Shown piece after piece: positions 44,900 through 55,109 of a stretch of 64,000 nt of DNA. Every line of letters begins with the position of its first letter. Position 1 is the first letter of the stretch. Source of the DNA: Helicobacter sp. MIT 21-1697 (GTDB lineage Bacteria > Campylobacterota > Campylobacteria > Campylobacterales > Helicobacteraceae); the NCBI RefSeq assembly GCF_026241255.1, contig NZ_JAPHNC010000001.1, forward strand, positions 1 through 64,000, in the 5' to 3' direction. Under the pieces are notes generated by a model. That model did no database searches, was not told the origin of the DNA, and saw only the letters and a list, made by a program, of their open reading frames with translations. Both the position numbers and the translations under genes were made by a program.

Positions 44900-46875
44900 T
44901 ACTTATCTCCTAGTCGTTGGTTTCTTGCTTTAAATTGTGGTTGGAGATTGAAAGGCATCAAGGCTTCTTGCAAGGCGTATCTATCACCGCCTTTTGCTTG
45001 AATCTCTTGTGTAATTTTGTCAATCTCAGCTTGGCGAATAGCACTATTTGGGTGTTCAATAATCATACCTTTTGCGCCATAGCCGCGGAAGCCGGGTGCA
45101 ATTTCCATTTTCATAATATCCAAATCTTCATAAGTAACCGTTGGTAATGTTTGATTTGGGTCTTCCCAGCTTGTAAGTGTACGTTTTAGCCAATTCGCAT
45201 CATCGCGTTTTGGATAATCTTCACGCGTATGCGCTCCACGAGATTCTGTTCTATCAAGCGCACCTTTTGCAACACATAATGCAATCTTAAGCATTTTTGG
45301 TGTGCGGTAAGCATCTTCAAGTTCAGGGTTATTATGAAGTTTTTTGTTTTGCACGCGGACATTCTTACTGCGTTTATAGAGCTCTTCTAGTTTATTCACA
45401 GCCTCTTGCAAACTCTTGCCATCACGGAAGATTCCCACATCATTATCCATAATGTCTTTCATAGCATTTTTAAGCACATAAACATCTTCGTTTCCTGTGC
45501 TATTGAGCAATGAAGCGAGATATTCTTCTTCTTTTTTGACAAATTTTTCAAGCAAGGAAGTTTTGACATCAAGACTTGCTCCTTGGCAGTATTCTGTAAA
45601 GTATTCTCCGATAATCATACCAGCCACCACAGCTTCACTCACAGAGTTTCCGCCAAGACGATTGAATCCGTGTAAATCCCAGCAAGCTACTTCACCTGCG
45701 GCAAATAACCCTTTAAGATAAGTTTCTCCCCTATAATCTGTGCGGATACCACCCATAGAGTAATGTTGCATTGGTCGCACAGGAGCCCAAACACCCGGTG
45801 TTGCAGGGTCTATTCCTGCAAATGTTTTACAAATATCTTGCACATCACGCAAATTTCTCTCTACGTGCGCTCTACCAAGTATAGAAATATCAAGCCATAA
45901 GTGGTCGCCATAAGGAGATTTTACTCCCTTGCCATTACGAATATGCTCAAGCATTCTTCGTGAGACAACATCACGACTTGCAAGTTCTTTTTTTTCTGGT
46001 TCATAATCAGGCATAAAGCGATAGCCATCAACATCGCGTAAAACACCACCATCACCGCGACAGCCTTCTGTAAGGAGGATTCCGCTAGGCACAATAGGTG
46101 TAGGGTGAAACTGCACAGCTTCCATATTGCCAAGTTTTGCTACACCTGTTTCCATTGCAATAGCTGCACCTGTTCCTTCACAAATAACAGCATTTGTAGT
46201 ATTGCGATATACCCTGCCATAACCACCTGTGGCAAGCAAAGTGCCTTTAGACACATAGGCTATAAGTTCGCCTGTTACCAAATCACGCACTACCGCTCCA
46301 TAACATCTCCCATCTTGATGGATAAGAGAAATTGCTTCTTTTCTATCTTGAATATCTACACCGAGTTTATAGGCTTCATTTGCTACTGCATAAAGCATTG
46401 TATGCCCAGTAGCATCGGCTGTATAACAAGTTCTCCATTTTTTTGTTCCACCAAAGTCGCGCGAATGAATATAGCCGTGTCTAAAATCATCTTCTGTAAT
46501 TGTTACTTTTTCGCCATTGATAACTGCAGGGCGGTCGCCTTTTTGGATTCTTGTCCAAGGCACACCAAAGCCTGCTAATTGACGAATAGCTTTTGGCGCA
46601 GTAGTAACAAACATTCTTGCTACATTTTGGTCACAACCCCAATCACTTCCTTTTACTGTGTCTGCAAAGTGTAAATCTTCATTGTCCCCATCACTTTTTA
46701 CAGAATTTCCAAGACTTGCTTGCATACCACCTTGTGCAGCTGCCGAATGGCTTCTTTTGACTGGCACAAGAGAAAGCACAATGGTATTAAGCCCTGCTTG
46801 TTTTGCCGCAATAGAAGCACGAAGTCCTGCTAAACCACCGCCAATAATCAGTGCATCTGAATATACTACTTTCAT
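44899..46875 (-). CDS. frdA: Fumarate reductase flavoprotein subunit
   Basis: A 658-residue protein. The FAD-binding N-terminus is [20 protein letters not shown], and the covalent flavin attachment stretch is [29 protein letters not shown]-type substrate region is visible as [17 protein letters not shown]; the catalytic arginine loop is at [11 protein letters not shown]. It reduces fumarate to succinate on the cytoplasmic side. Normal length for the epsilonproteobacterial form. One-base overlap with frdB. Confidence 0.96.
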   Translation of the reverse strand: MKVVYSDALIIGGGLAGLRASIAAKQAGLNTIVLSLVPVKRSHSAAAQGGMQASLGNSVKSDGDNEDLHFADTVKGSDWGCDQNVARMFVTTAPKAIRQLAGFGVPWTRIQKGDRPAVINGEKVTITEDDFRHGYIHSRDFGGTKKWRTCYTADATGHTMLYAVANEAYKLGVDIQDRKEAISLIHQDGRCYGAVVRDLVTGELIAYVSKGTLLATGGYGRVYRNTTNAVICEGTGAAIAMETGVAKLGNMEAVQFHPTPIVPSGILLTEGCRGDGGVLRDVDGYRFMPDYEPEKKELASRDVVSRRMLEHIRNGKGVKSPYGDHLWLDISILGRAHVERNLRDVQDICKTFAGIDPATPGVWAPVRPMQHYSMGGIRTDYRGETYLKGLFAAGEVACWDLHGFNRLGGNSVSEAVVAGMIIGEYFTEYCQGASLDVKTSLLEKFVKKEEEYLASLLNSTGNEDVYVLKNAMKDIMDNDVGIFRDGKSLQEAVNKLEELYKRSKNVRVQNKKLHNNPELEDAYRTPKMLKIALCVAKGALDRTESRGAHTREDYPKRDDANWLKRTLTSWEDPNQTLPTVTYEDLDIMKMEIAPGFRGYGAKGMIIEHPNSAIRQAEIDKITQEIQAKGGDRYALQEALMPFNLQPQFKARNQRLGDK

Positions 46876-47646
46876 TTACTCTCCTTTCCCTTGTGTATGC
46901 TCATCTAGGATTCTATATTCTTGAATGCTCTTGCTGCTATCTAGTCCGTGTCCAATTTGCATATATGCCACATACGAAGCAATACCAAGTATAAGACAGA
47001 ACGCTGTAAGAGTGAGTTTAATAGCACGCAATGCTTTAATACCTAACCCTTCAAACCAACCCCATTTAATACAAAGCCTATATAGTCCAATAGAGCCGTG
47101 AAACTCAACAGCAAAAAGTAAAAGCGCATAAAGCAAATAGAAATCTTGATGATAGAATCTATATGAACTTGCGCTTGGACCGATATTTTCAGGTTGTGTA
47201 AGCATTATGAATACGTGTGGCATTGCCAAAAAGAAAATAGCAAAACCAGTTGCCGCTTGAATCACCCAATAACTCGTGTCTCCGTGTTTCATTAAATCTT
47301 TATGAACACGCAAAGCAAGAAATTGTTTATAGTTAATCGGGAATTTTCTCAATGCCAAAAATGCATGCACCACAAGAGCAATAATGACAATAGCCACGAT
47401 AACGGAAACAATGCGTGGTTCGCCTGCTTCACCAAAAATCATACTCCCCTCAAAGAATTTTGTAACCTTATACATTGCTTCTTTGCTGATTAAGATGCTT
47501 GACACAAAGAGCAAATGTGCCAACATAAAGAGCCCTAAGAATAACCCTGTTGCACTTTGCCAAAAATCAAGTTTGGCAGGGATTTTACTCTTTTTTCTTT
47601 GAGGTGTTACCCCTGTGTAGCTTTCAATTATTTTATCCTCTCGCAT
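46876..47646 (-). CDS. frdC: Fumarate reductase cytochrome b subunit
   Basis: A 256-residue membrane protein with five hydrophobic helices, the dihaem type as in Wolinella. Histidines for haem b are likely in LAHLLFVSSILIS, VVHAFLALRKFP, MPHVFIMLT and EFHGSIGLYRL. It anchors FrdAB and oxidises menaquinol. It comes first in the order frdCAB; the stop codon directly precedes the frdA start. GGAGG stands before the start, and a TATAAT lies about 100 bases upstream. Confidence 0.95.
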   Translation of the reverse strand: MREDKIIESYTGVTPQRKKSKIPAKLDFWQSATGLFLGLFMLAHLLFVSSILISKEAMYKVTKFFEGSMIFGEAGEPRIVSVIVAIVIIALVVHAFLALRKFPINYKQFLALRVHKDLMKHGDTSYWVIQAATGFAIFFLAMPHVFIMLTQPENIGPSASSYRFYHQDFYLLYALLLFAVEFHGSIGLYRLCIKWGWFEGLGIKALRAIKLTLTAFCLILGIASYVAYMQIGHGLDSSKSIQEYRILDEHTQGKGE

Positions 47647-47745
47647 GAAACCTCCTGTTTGTAGTTTGACCTCTATAACTTACACAAAATATCTAAAGCT
47701 TTAAATTTAAAGCGACTTTGTGGCATTTAAAAAAGGTTAAGTTAC

Positions 47746-47751
47746 ATTATA
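47746..47751 (-). promoter_or_regulatory. -10 box of the frdCAB promoter
   Basis: On the minus strand TATAAT within TTTCTATAATGTAAC, about 100 bases before frdC. The long leader may carry post-transcriptional control. Confidence 0.5.
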
Positions 47752-47793
47752 GAAAAATATTGATTAAAGTTTTTTTATGCCATTTTGAGAATC

Positions 47794-49521
47794 TTAAGAT
47801 GTTTTGTTATTTTTAGTACAAGTTTCTTGCTTGATAATCTGTCCTAATTGCAGGTGCAAGACTTCATTAGCAAGTTCAATCGTGCTTGGGCGGTGAGCTA
47901 TAATAATAATAATTTTATCGTGCCTTAGACGCTCTATACTTTCTTTAATCGCTTCTTCAGTTTGTGAATCAAGCGCAGAAGTAGCCTCATCAAGGATAAG
48001 CACTTCAGGATTTTTGTAAATTGCGCGTGCAATAGCGATTCTTTGACGTTGTCCTCCACTAAGATTTGAGCCAAATTCATCAAGGATTGTATGTATTCCT
48101 TGAGGCATTTCCTGCACAAAATCCCACGCGTGAGCAAATTTGAGGGATTCTATTGCTTTTTGCTCATCTATTTTGCTACCATAAGCAACATTATGTAAAA
48201 TACTATCATTAAATATAAAAATTCTTTGTGTAACTACTGCCATATTATTGCGCACACTTTTTTGTGTATAATCTTTAATATTGTGATTATTGATGAGCAC
48301 TTCTCCGCTATCAGCGTCATAAAGGCGCAAAATTAGATTAATAATAGAGCTTTTCCCACTCCCACTTTTGCCTACAAGCGCAGTAATTTTATTTTTTGCA
48401 AAGTTCATACTTATGCCTTTGAGTGCGTGGGTTTCTTCGTTATAGTGAAAATGCACATCTTTAAAAACAATTTCATTTATTGGAGCTTGGAGTTGCACTC
48501 CGCCATCACGAATGTGTTGAGTTTGATTGAGAATCTCAAAGATTCTATCGCTTGCAACGACAGCAGATTGCATTTGTCCATAGAGATTAACAAGTCTTTT
48601 GAGTGGCGTGTAGATAAAAAGCAGAGCACCTGCAAAAGATGAAAATTGTGCGGCAGTAAGTTCCCCTTGAGAAATATCAGTAATTGCCATATATACAACT
48701 AAGGCGAGTAAAATAGCTCCTAAGAGTTCCATAAGCGGTGTGATGAGTTCTCCCACACGCACAGCTTTCATACTTATTTTAAGAAAAGTAAGGTTTTGGA
48801 GTTTAAATTTTTTAAGCTCTAATTGTTCACCATTGCTTGCTTTAATGACTTCTATATTATTAAAAATTTCGTGGAGTTTAGCGGTAATATCTGCGTTTTT
48901 TTCCATTATATTGCGTGAATATTTTTTAAGTTTTTTGATAATCAGATTAATAGGTATAAGAGCTAATGGGATAATAACTAAGCCAATGAGTGCATATTTA
49001 GGACTTTGATAAATGACAATAGCCACAAGCCCAATAATCGTAATGCCTTCTCGGATAAATTCTGTAATATAGTTTGAAACAGCTGAACGAATGATGCCAA
49101 TATCATTTGTGATTCTCGCCATAAGCTCGCCATTGCGCATTTTATTAAAAAATACCATTTCAAGTGAAAGCATATGCTTAAGCATTCTATCACGCACTTG
49201 TCGCACAATATCTTGTCCAATAAAATTCATAAAATATGCTTGGACATAAGTGCCAAGAGATTTACCTAAATAAGTGCCAACAACCATAAGCATCATTGTA
49301 AGCGCTAATATATTATTTTGGGCTAATTCATCAAAGCTAAAAAATGGATTAGCGCGTGGAACTTTACCCGAGAGCGTATCAAGTAAAGGCTCAATAAGAT
49401 AGGCAGTTGCAGCTGTGCATAATCCTACGACAAGCGAAGCAATAATAGCAACTGCAAAAGAAAAGCTATGTCCTTTTATATAAGGAAAAAACTTTTTAAA
49501 AAATTCAAGAATTGTTCTCAT
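47794..49521 (-). CDS. MsbA-like ABC exporter
   Basis: A 575-residue half-transporter with an N-terminal six-helix membrane domain and a C-terminal ATPase: Walker A VGKSGSGKSS, signature NLSGGQRQRIAIARAI, Walker B EVLILDEATSALD and the switch histidine in IIIIAHRPST. The family includes the lipid A flippase MsbA and drug exporters. Motifs alone cannot separate the two. It overlaps the end of copP by 17 bases, so it may belong to the copper operon copA-copP in transcription. Confidence 0.87.
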   Translation of the reverse strand: MRTILEFFKKFFPYIKGHSFSFAVAIIASLVVGLCTAATAYLIEPLLDTLSGKVPRANPFFSFDELAQNNILALTMMLMVVGTYLGKSLGTYVQAYFMNFIGQDIVRQVRDRMLKHMLSLEMVFFNKMRNGELMARITNDIGIIRSAVSNYITEFIREGITIIGLVAIVIYQSPKYALIGLVIIPLALIPINLIIKKLKKYSRNIMEKNADITAKLHEIFNNIEVIKASNGEQLELKKFKLQNLTFLKISMKAVRVGELITPLMELLGAILLALVVYMAITDISQGELTAAQFSSFAGALLFIYTPLKRLVNLYGQMQSAVVASDRIFEILNQTQHIRDGGVQLQAPINEIVFKDVHFHYNEETHALKGISMNFAKNKITALVGKSGSGKSSIINLILRLYDADSGEVLINNHNIKDYTQKSVRNNMAVVTQRIFIFNDSILHNVAYGSKIDEQKAIESLKFAHAWDFVQEMPQGIHTILDEFGSNLSGGQRQRIAIARAIYKNPEVLILDEATSALDSQTEEAIKESIERLRHDKIIIIIAHRPSTIELANEVLHLQLGQIIKQETCTKNNKTS

Positions 49522-49717
49522 CTATCTCAAATCCCGCCTCAAGTATAGCTTCTGAAATAAGCTCTTGTGTAGCAGGAGCATTAAACTCTACTCTAACTTG
49601 GCTTTTTTCTAAATTTACATCAATAAGGCTTATGCCCTCTATTTCTCCTATGAATTTTTCAATTTTATCTACGCATTTACCACAGCGCATACCGCTTACT
49701 GATAGGGTTGTTGTCAT
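49505..49717 (-). CDS. copP: CopZ/CopP copper chaperone
   Basis: A 70-residue heavy-metal-associated protein with the copper site GMRCGKCVDKIE at 9-20. It carries Cu(I) to or from the ATPase encoded just upstream. H. pylori has the same copA-copP pair. AAGGAG precedes the ATG at 49717. It overlaps the ABC exporter gene by 17 bases. Confidence 0.93.
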   Translation of the reverse strand: MTTTLSVSGMRCGKCVDKIEKFIGEIEGISLIDVNLEKSQVRVEFNAPATQELISEAILEAGFEIDENNS

Positions 49718-49735
49718 TATATCTCCTTTTGGATT

Positions 49736-51979
49736 CTATGAAACCTTAAATGTTTTTAATCTCGCAGCATTAGCAACAACACTTAGGCTTGAGCAAGTCA
49801 TCGCAAATGCACAAAACATTGGATGTAAAAATATGCCAAATCCCCCTAATACACCCATTGCTAGAGGAATAAAAGCAATATTATAACAAAAAGCAAAAAC
49901 AAGATTCTCTTTTATATTTAAAATACTTGCTTTTGCAAGAGAGTATGCGTTATAAATACTCATTAAATGCTGATTGTAAATAATAATATCGGCACTTTGT
50001 GTAGCAATATCTTGGGGCGAGACAAAGGCAATGGAAGTGTGGGCATAAGCAAGAGCAGGTGCATCATTAATCCCATCGCCAACCATCAGGACTTTGTGAT
50101 TGTTCGCCTTGAGTTTTTCAAGCAAATGCATTTTATCTTGAGGCTTAGCCGAAGCGCTAAAATCTGTAATACCAAGTGCTTGAGCAATTTTTTGTGTGTT
50201 AGGGAGATTATCACCACTTATAAGGCTAAAGCTTATATTTTTTTCTCTAAAATGTGCAAGAGTAGAGGCTGCATCGGATTTGATATAATCTTGTAATGCA
50301 AATTGTGCCAAAATGTGTTCATTTGTAGCAAGATAAAGTATGATTTTATCATTTTGTAGGAGATTTTCAAGCTCTTTTTTTAGATGAGGTGGGAGCAAGT
50401 GTGCATTGCCAAGCAAATATTCACAATCATTAATAGTGCCTTTGATGCCGCTACCTATGATATTTTGTGCATTTGTAATTGGATAAAGCGTAGCATTTGC
50501 GCTCATAGGGTGTGAGGCAAAAGCTTGAGCAATAATGTGAGCACTTGTGGATTCTAAAGTGTAGGCGAGATTAAAGATTTCTTGTTGGGTTAAGCGTTCA
50601 TCAAAGGGTAGAATCTGCGATATTTCTAGTCCTTGTGTGAGCGTGCCTGTTTTATCAAAAGCAATATGCGTGATTTGACTAAGAGATTGAAAACTTCTAG
50701 CATCTTTAAAAAACACACCCATTTTGTTTGAAATAGCTTGAGCGTGGAGAATTGCCATTGGTGTAGCAAGCCCAAGTGCGCACGGGCAAGAAATAACAAG
50801 AGTAGCGATAAAAATACCAAGCCCGAATTCAAAATCTCTCATACCCCACCAAAACGCTCCCGCTATTGCAGCCAAGCATATTACAAGTGGCACAAAAAAT
50901 GCTGCTACTCTATCAGCAAGAGAAGCAATAGGTGCTTTGCCCTCAAGTGCTTTTTGCACAAGTTGTAGAATCTGCGCGAGAGTGGATTGTTGTGCATTTT
51001 TTTCTGCACGTACATATAGCACTCCATCAAGGTTTATACTTCCTGAAAAAAGCCTATCATTTTTATGGGCTAAAAGAGGGAGTGATTCACCATTAATAGC
51101 AGATGTATCTATGCTTGAATGCCCCTCTATCATTATAGAATCTACCATAATCATCTCGCCGGGCAATATTTTGAGTATATCTCCTTTTTGTATTTCTTGT
51201 GCGCTCACTGCTTTGCAAGGGGCATTTGAAAGGGTTTGAATATCAAGTGTAGTATCGTGTGGGATTTGAATTTTTTGGAGTGTTTTTTGGTTAAGCTGCA
51301 AAAGCAGCGAAGCACTATCAAGCACATCTTTTTTAGAGCGTTCTTCAATAGATTTTCCAACAAGCACAAGTGTGATAATCACGCATACACTATCAAAGTA
51401 TGTATGAAAATGTGCATTAAACGCGCCTTGTAGGCTGTATAAAAAAGCGCTGCTCGTGCTTATGGCAATCAGAGAATCCATATTTGGATTTTTCATAAAA
51501 AGTGCCTTAAATCCACGCAAATAAAACATTCTTCCCATATGCATAACCACCAAGCTCAAAACAAGCAAAAGTGTGTAATGAATCGTGTGTGGCAGACTTA
51601 TGCCTACAAACATTTCGCTCCAAGAGAGCACTACAACGATAAGCGTGGCAGCTATGCTTACAATAAGTTTGGTTTGCGTAGATAAGAAGCGATTATCAAA
51701 AGATTCTATAAGAGCATTGAGTGAAAAGGAAGTGTGCTTTGAATCGGAGTGTTTATCAAGTGTAGAATTATCTAAATGAGGTTCATACCCCATTTTACTT
51801 ATAAGTTTAAAAATATCTTCAAGGCTTGTTTGGTTTTCATCATATACAATATGAGCCTTTTTACTTAAAAGATGCACCTGTATGTCTTGGCAAAAGCTTT
51901 TGCGCTTTAAAGCGCGCTCAATACCACTAGAACAAGCTTGACAAGTCATTTGGTCAATATAAAAAGAAGCCTCTTTCAT
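49736..51979 (-). CDS. copA: Copper-exporting P1B-type ATPase
   Basis: A 747-residue protein. One N-terminal metal-binding domain carries MTCQACSSGIERAL. Eight membrane helices follow, with the intramembrane metal site SCPCALGLATP. The phosphorylation site is FDKTGTLTQG, and VGDGINDAPAL forms the hinge. It pumps Cu(I) out of the cell. The true start is the ATG at 51979, with AAGGA six bases upstream; a frame 33 codons longer overlaps the intergenic part and lacks homology. It lies 59 bases after fabH on the same strand. Confidence 0.95.
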   Translation of the reverse strand: MKEASFYIDQMTCQACSSGIERALKRKSFCQDIQVHLLSKKAHIVYDENQTSLEDIFKLISKMGYEPHLDNSTLDKHSDSKHTSFSLNALIESFDNRFLSTQTKLIVSIAATLIVVVLSWSEMFVGISLPHTIHYTLLLVLSLVVMHMGRMFYLRGFKALFMKNPNMDSLIAISTSSAFLYSLQGAFNAHFHTYFDSVCVIITLVLVGKSIEERSKKDVLDSASLLLQLNQKTLQKIQIPHDTTLDIQTLSNAPCKAVSAQEIQKGDILKILPGEMIMVDSIMIEGHSSIDTSAINGESLPLLAHKNDRLFSGSINLDGVLYVRAEKNAQQSTLAQILQLVQKALEGKAPIASLADRVAAFFVPLVICLAAIAGAFWWGMRDFEFGLGIFIATLVISCPCALGLATPMAILHAQAISNKMGVFFKDARSFQSLSQITHIAFDKTGTLTQGLEISQILPFDERLTQQEIFNLAYTLESTSAHIIAQAFASHPMSANATLYPITNAQNIIGSGIKGTINDCEYLLGNAHLLPPHLKKELENLLQNDKIILYLATNEHILAQFALQDYIKSDAASTLAHFREKNISFSLISGDNLPNTQKIAQALGITDFSASAKPQDKMHLLEKLKANNHKVLMVGDGINDAPALAYAHTSIAFVSPQDIATQSADIIIYNQHLMSIYNAYSLAKASILNIKENLVFAFCYNIAFIPLAMGVLGGFGIFLHPMFCAFAMTCSSLSVVANAARLKTFKVS

Positions 51980-52038
51980 TGGTATCCTTGAAATATTTTG
52001 CGTAATTTTAACAAAAAGAGTATTTGAAAAAGAAGAGT

Positions 52039-53037
52039 TCAGGTTTTGCCGCCAAAGCGCACAAGTGCAGAGCCCCAAGTAAGCCCACCACCAAGCGCAT
52101 CAAGTAGCATTAAATCCCCATATTTGAGCTTTTTTTCTTCATAGAGGTCATTCATAGCCATAGGGATAGATGCTGCGGAAGTATTGCCATATTTTTGTAT
52201 GCTTATAACGATTTGTTCTGGAGCGAAGCTTAGATTCTCTCCTACTGCATTGATAATACGCAAATTTGCTTGATGAGGAATAAAAAATGATACATCTTGA
52301 GGGTTTATATGATGAGTGCTTAGAATCTCTTTTACTTCTGATACAAGCATTTTCACAGCAACTTTAAAGGTTTCGTTGCCTTTCATTTGAATAAATGATT
52401 GTTTTTCCTGTGCTTGTATATCACCAAAGGTTGTATGAGTACGCGGAGTACAAAGAAACTCTTGGTATCGTCCATTTGCGCTTACATTCACACCCAAGAT
52501 AGCTGCGTTTTCATCATTTGTGCTTCCTATAACACACGCTCCAGCCCCATCGCCAAAAAGCACACAAGTGCTCCTATCGCTAAAATCAAGCACAGAACTT
52601 ATTTTTTCTGCACCAATGATAAGAATGTGCTTGTAAGTGCCAGATTCTATAAAAGATTGAGCAAGGGAGAGGAGATAGACAAATCCACTACACGCCGCAC
52701 TAATATCAAAGGCGGCTTTATTTTCAATGCCAAGTTTAAAGGAAGTAATGCAAGCAGTGCTAGGCATTGTAAGATAATCAGGGCTTAGAGTTGCTACAAT
52801 TACGGCGTCAATATCTTTTGGACTCACTCCTGCGCGCTCTATTGCTTTTTTGCCTGCTTCGTAAGCAAGATCGCTTGTTTGTTGTGAAGGCAAGGCAAAG
52901 TAACGCGTTTTGATGCCTGTGCGTTTGGTAATCCACTCATCATTTGTATCAAGTGTTTTTTCAAAATCAGCATTGCTTATGCAGGTGGGAGGGACATAAG
53001 AAGCGATTGATTTAAGTGAAGCATATATTTTGCCCAT
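52039..53037 (-). CDS. fabH: 3-oxoacyl-ACP synthase III
   Basis: A 332-residue enzyme that starts fatty-acid synthesis by joining acetyl-CoA with malonyl-ACP. The catalytic cysteine is Cys116 in [13 protein letters not shown], and the His and Asn are in [12 protein letters not shown] and [14 protein letters not shown]. The start has [15 protein letters not shown]. It follows plsX after nine bases, the common plsX-fabH order. Confidence 0.95.
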   Translation of the reverse strand: MGKIYASLKSIASYVPPTCISNADFEKTLDTNDEWITKRTGIKTRYFALPSQQTSDLAYEAGKKAIERAGVSPKDIDAVIVATLSPDYLTMPSTACITSFKLGIENKAAFDISAACSGFVYLLSLAQSFIESGTYKHILIIGAEKISSVLDFSDRSTCVLFGDGAGACVIGSTNDENAAILGVNVSANGRYQEFLCTPRTHTTFGDIQAQEKQSFIQMKGNETFKVAVKMLVSEVKEILSTHHINPQDVSFFIPHQANLRIINAVGENLSFAPEQIVISIQKYGNTSAASIPMAMNDLYEEKKLKYGDLMLLDALGGGLTWGSALVRFGGKT

Positions 53038-53046
53038 AGAGAATCC

Positions 53047-54048
53047 TTATTCTTGTGTGCTCAAAGGTTTATTTGCAAAAGCATAAGAGAGCTTGGAGCA
53101 AATATCAGATTCTATGGCATTGAGCGCTTGATAGATAGCACATTCAATAGCGCGTGCATTAGCACTTCCGTGACTAATGATGACAACTTTTTGCACACCA
53201 AGCAAAGGCGCGCCACCATATTCGCTATGATCCATTTTTTTCTTTAATCGTTTAAATACTCCGCGTAAGAAAAGTGCGCCAAACATTGAGCATAGGCAGG
53301 ATTTAATATCCTTTTTGAGCACTGATGACATAGCGCTAGCCACCCCTTCCGCTGCTTTAAGCACGAGATTCCCGCTGAATCCATCACATACAATAACATC
53401 AACGCTTCCATTAAAAATATCGCGTCCTTCAACATTGCCCTTAAAGAACCTAAATTCTTTTAAAAGTTTAAAAGTAGCTTTGGTGAGTTCATTGCCTTTA
53501 TTATCTTCTTCGCCATTAGATAAAAGCCCTACGCGTGGATTCTCAAATCCTATGACATTTTTTGCATATTCATAGCCCATAATGGCAAAATCTACAAGGT
53601 ATTCTGGTTTGCAGTCTGTATTTGCACCCGCATCAAGGATAATACTTGGTTTATCGGTAATATTTGGCATAGTCGTGCATATTGCAGGACGAGATACACC
53701 TTTAATGCGTCCAATTTTAAGCGTAGCAAGGCTCATTGTCGCTCCACTATGCCCGGGTGAAACAAGTGCATCTACCTCTCCATTTTTAAGAAGTTCGGTA
53801 GTTTTGAAAATAGAAGATTGCGTGCGTTTTGTCGCAGTAGAGGCAGATTCTTCCATACGAATATAATCTGTGCAATGCACAATTTGCGCACGTGATTGAA
53901 GATATGGGGGGATAAGAGGAGCGATTTGTGCTTCATCACCGATAATGACAGCATTAAAATCACGTGATTTTAATGCCTGTATAACGCCTTGAACTATAGG
54001 AGTTACCCCATTATCTGCACCCATAACATCAATGGCTATTTTTAGCAT
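53047..54048 (-). CDS. plsX: Phosphate acyltransferase PlsX
   Basis: A 333-residue enzyme that makes acyl-phosphate from acyl-ACP at the start of phospholipid synthesis. Visible stretches are [20 protein letters not shown], the conserved [19 protein letters not shown] and [12 protein letters not shown]-type motif ([16 protein letters not shown]). The ATG at 54048 has GGAG five bases upstream. Its coding sequence contains a perfect 26-base palindrome. It lies in the yceD-rpmF-plsX-fabH group. Confidence 0.94.
   Translation of the reverse strand: MLKIAIDVMGADNGVTPIVQGVIQALKSRDFNAVIIGDEAQIAPLIPPYLQSRAQIVHCTDYIRMEESASTATKRTQSSIFKTTELLKNGEVDALVSPGHSGATMSLATLKIGRIKGVSRPAICTTMPNITDKPSIILDAGANTDCKPEYLVDFAIMGYEYAKNVIGFENPRVGLLSNGEEDNKGNELTKATFKLLKEFRFFKGNVEGRDIFNGSVDVIVCDGFSGNLVLKAAEGVASAMSSVLKKDIKSCLCSMFGALFLRGVFKRLKKKMDHSEYGGAPLLGVQKVVIISHGSANARAIECAIYQALNAIESDICSKLSYAFANKPLSTQE
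53951..53976. repeat. Perfect 26-base palindrome inside plsX
   Basis: The sequence from 53951 to 53976 equals its own reverse complement: GCATTAAAAT, CACGTG, ATTTTAATGC. It encodes LKSRDFNAV of PlsX. Such a long perfect palindrome without a spacer would extrude as a cruciform or form an RNA hairpin early in the plsX message. Confidence 0.8.
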
Positions 54049-54069
54049 TTCCACTCCTTGAGCTATAAA

Positions 54070-54219
54070 TTACTTGTAGCTACCTGTAAATTTATTGATA
54101 TGATGAGGCATTTTCCAGCTCCCATCTTTATCTTTGATAGGTTTTGCAAGAGCTATTTTGTAATGTGAGCGTCTTTTTGCCGCTCGGGTTTTGCTTACGC
54201 GTCTTTTAGGAACTGCCAT
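54070..54219 (-). CDS. rpmF: 50S ribosomal protein L32
   Basis: A 49-residue basic protein that starts [20 protein letters not shown] and ends [11 protein letters not shown]. This is the standard L32 start; the version here lacks the four zinc cysteines, as is usual in this group. The ATG at 54219 has AGGAG five bases upstream. It lies between yceD and plsX, the usual order. Confidence 0.95.
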   Translation of the reverse strand: MAVPKRRVSKTRAAKRRSHYKIALAKPIKDKDGSWKMPHHINKFTGSYK

Positions 54220-54234
54220 TTTTACTCCTTGAGA

Positions 54235-54588
54235 TTAGTCTTTTGTGTGATAATCGCTTCGTATAGATTCAATTTCACTCTCTAAAATATAATGTAAATC
54301 AATAAAGCCATCAAAAAACTCAACAACTTCAAAGCTGTCAAGCTTTTTAGTTTGGCTTTGTGCATTCCAGATACCATCTGAAATATACAAAACCAAAGGA
54401 TTTTCAAGTTTGTGTATATACTCTTCTCCACTTTTATCACAAATAAGCTCTATTTCCCCGTAAATTTTTCCTTTGAGACAGAGAATTTGGGAATCTATGC
54501 GATAAAGCTGCGCTTGTAAATTCACACCCTCAATATGGAGAGCGATGTCTTTAGGAGCACAGGAGATTTTTCTCATCGCAATTTTCAA
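54235..54588 (-). CDS. YceD/DUF177-family protein
   Basis: A 117-residue protein between ndk and rpmF, the place where YceD (DUF177) sits in many bacteria; YceD takes part in 23S rRNA processing or accumulation. Visible features are LCLKGKIYGEIELICDKSGE, a short version of the family's Cys motif, and an acidic C-terminus FFDGFIDLHYILESEIE. The start is taken as the TTG at 54588, with GGGAG nine bases upstream in the end of ndk; an ATG at 54576 is the alternative. Confidence 0.75.
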   Translation of the reverse strand: MKIAMRKISCAPKDIALHIEGVNLQAQLYRIDSQILCLKGKIYGEIELICDKSGEEYIHKLENPLVLYISDGIWNAQSQTKKLDSFEVVEFFDGFIDLHYILESEIESIRSDYHTKD

Positions 54589-55002
54589 TTAGCACATCTC
54601 CCTTGTGCTAAAGAAAAACGCAATTTCGTTTTTTGCATTCTCAAGGCTATCGCTTCCGTGTACAGCATTTGCATCAATGCTTTGAGCAAAATCTGCACGA
54701 ATTGTGCCTTTTGCTGCTTCTTTTGGGTTTGTTGCGCCCATAAGATCACGATTTTTCATTACAGCATTATTGCCTTCAAGAACCATTACAACCACTGGTC
54801 CGCTTATCATAAAATCAACCAAATCTTTAAAAAATGGTCGTTCCTTATGAATAGCATAAAAAGCCTCTGCATCGCAACGGCTAAGCTGAAGTTTTTTCAT
54901 TGCGCAAATGCGGAGATTATTGCTTTCAAAGCGGTCTATAATTTTGCCGATTACCCCTTTTTTTACAGCATCGGGCTTAATAATTGAGAGTGTTTGCTCC
55001 AT
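54589..55002 (-). CDS. ndk: Nucleoside diphosphate kinase
   Basis: A 137-residue enzyme that balances nucleoside triphosphates. The start is [20 protein letters not shown], and the phosphorylated histidine is in [19 protein letters not shown] good ribosome site (AAAGG) precedes the ATG at 55002. It heads the group ndk-yceD-rpmF-plsX-fabH. Confidence 0.96.
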   Translation of the reverse strand: MEQTLSIIKPDAVKKGVIGKIIDRFESNNLRICAMKKLQLSRCDAEAFYAIHKERPFFKDLVDFMISGPVVVMVLEGNNAVMKNRDLMGATNPKEAAKGTIRADFAQSIDANAVHGSDSLENAKNEIAFFFSTREMC

Positions 55003-55109
55003 AACTTTCCTTTCATATTATGTGGATACAAATGCTAAAAACCTCAAATTTTATCTAAAAAAAACTTGCTTTAATATAAATATTTATAAGAAATAAAAAA
55101 TAATTCTTA

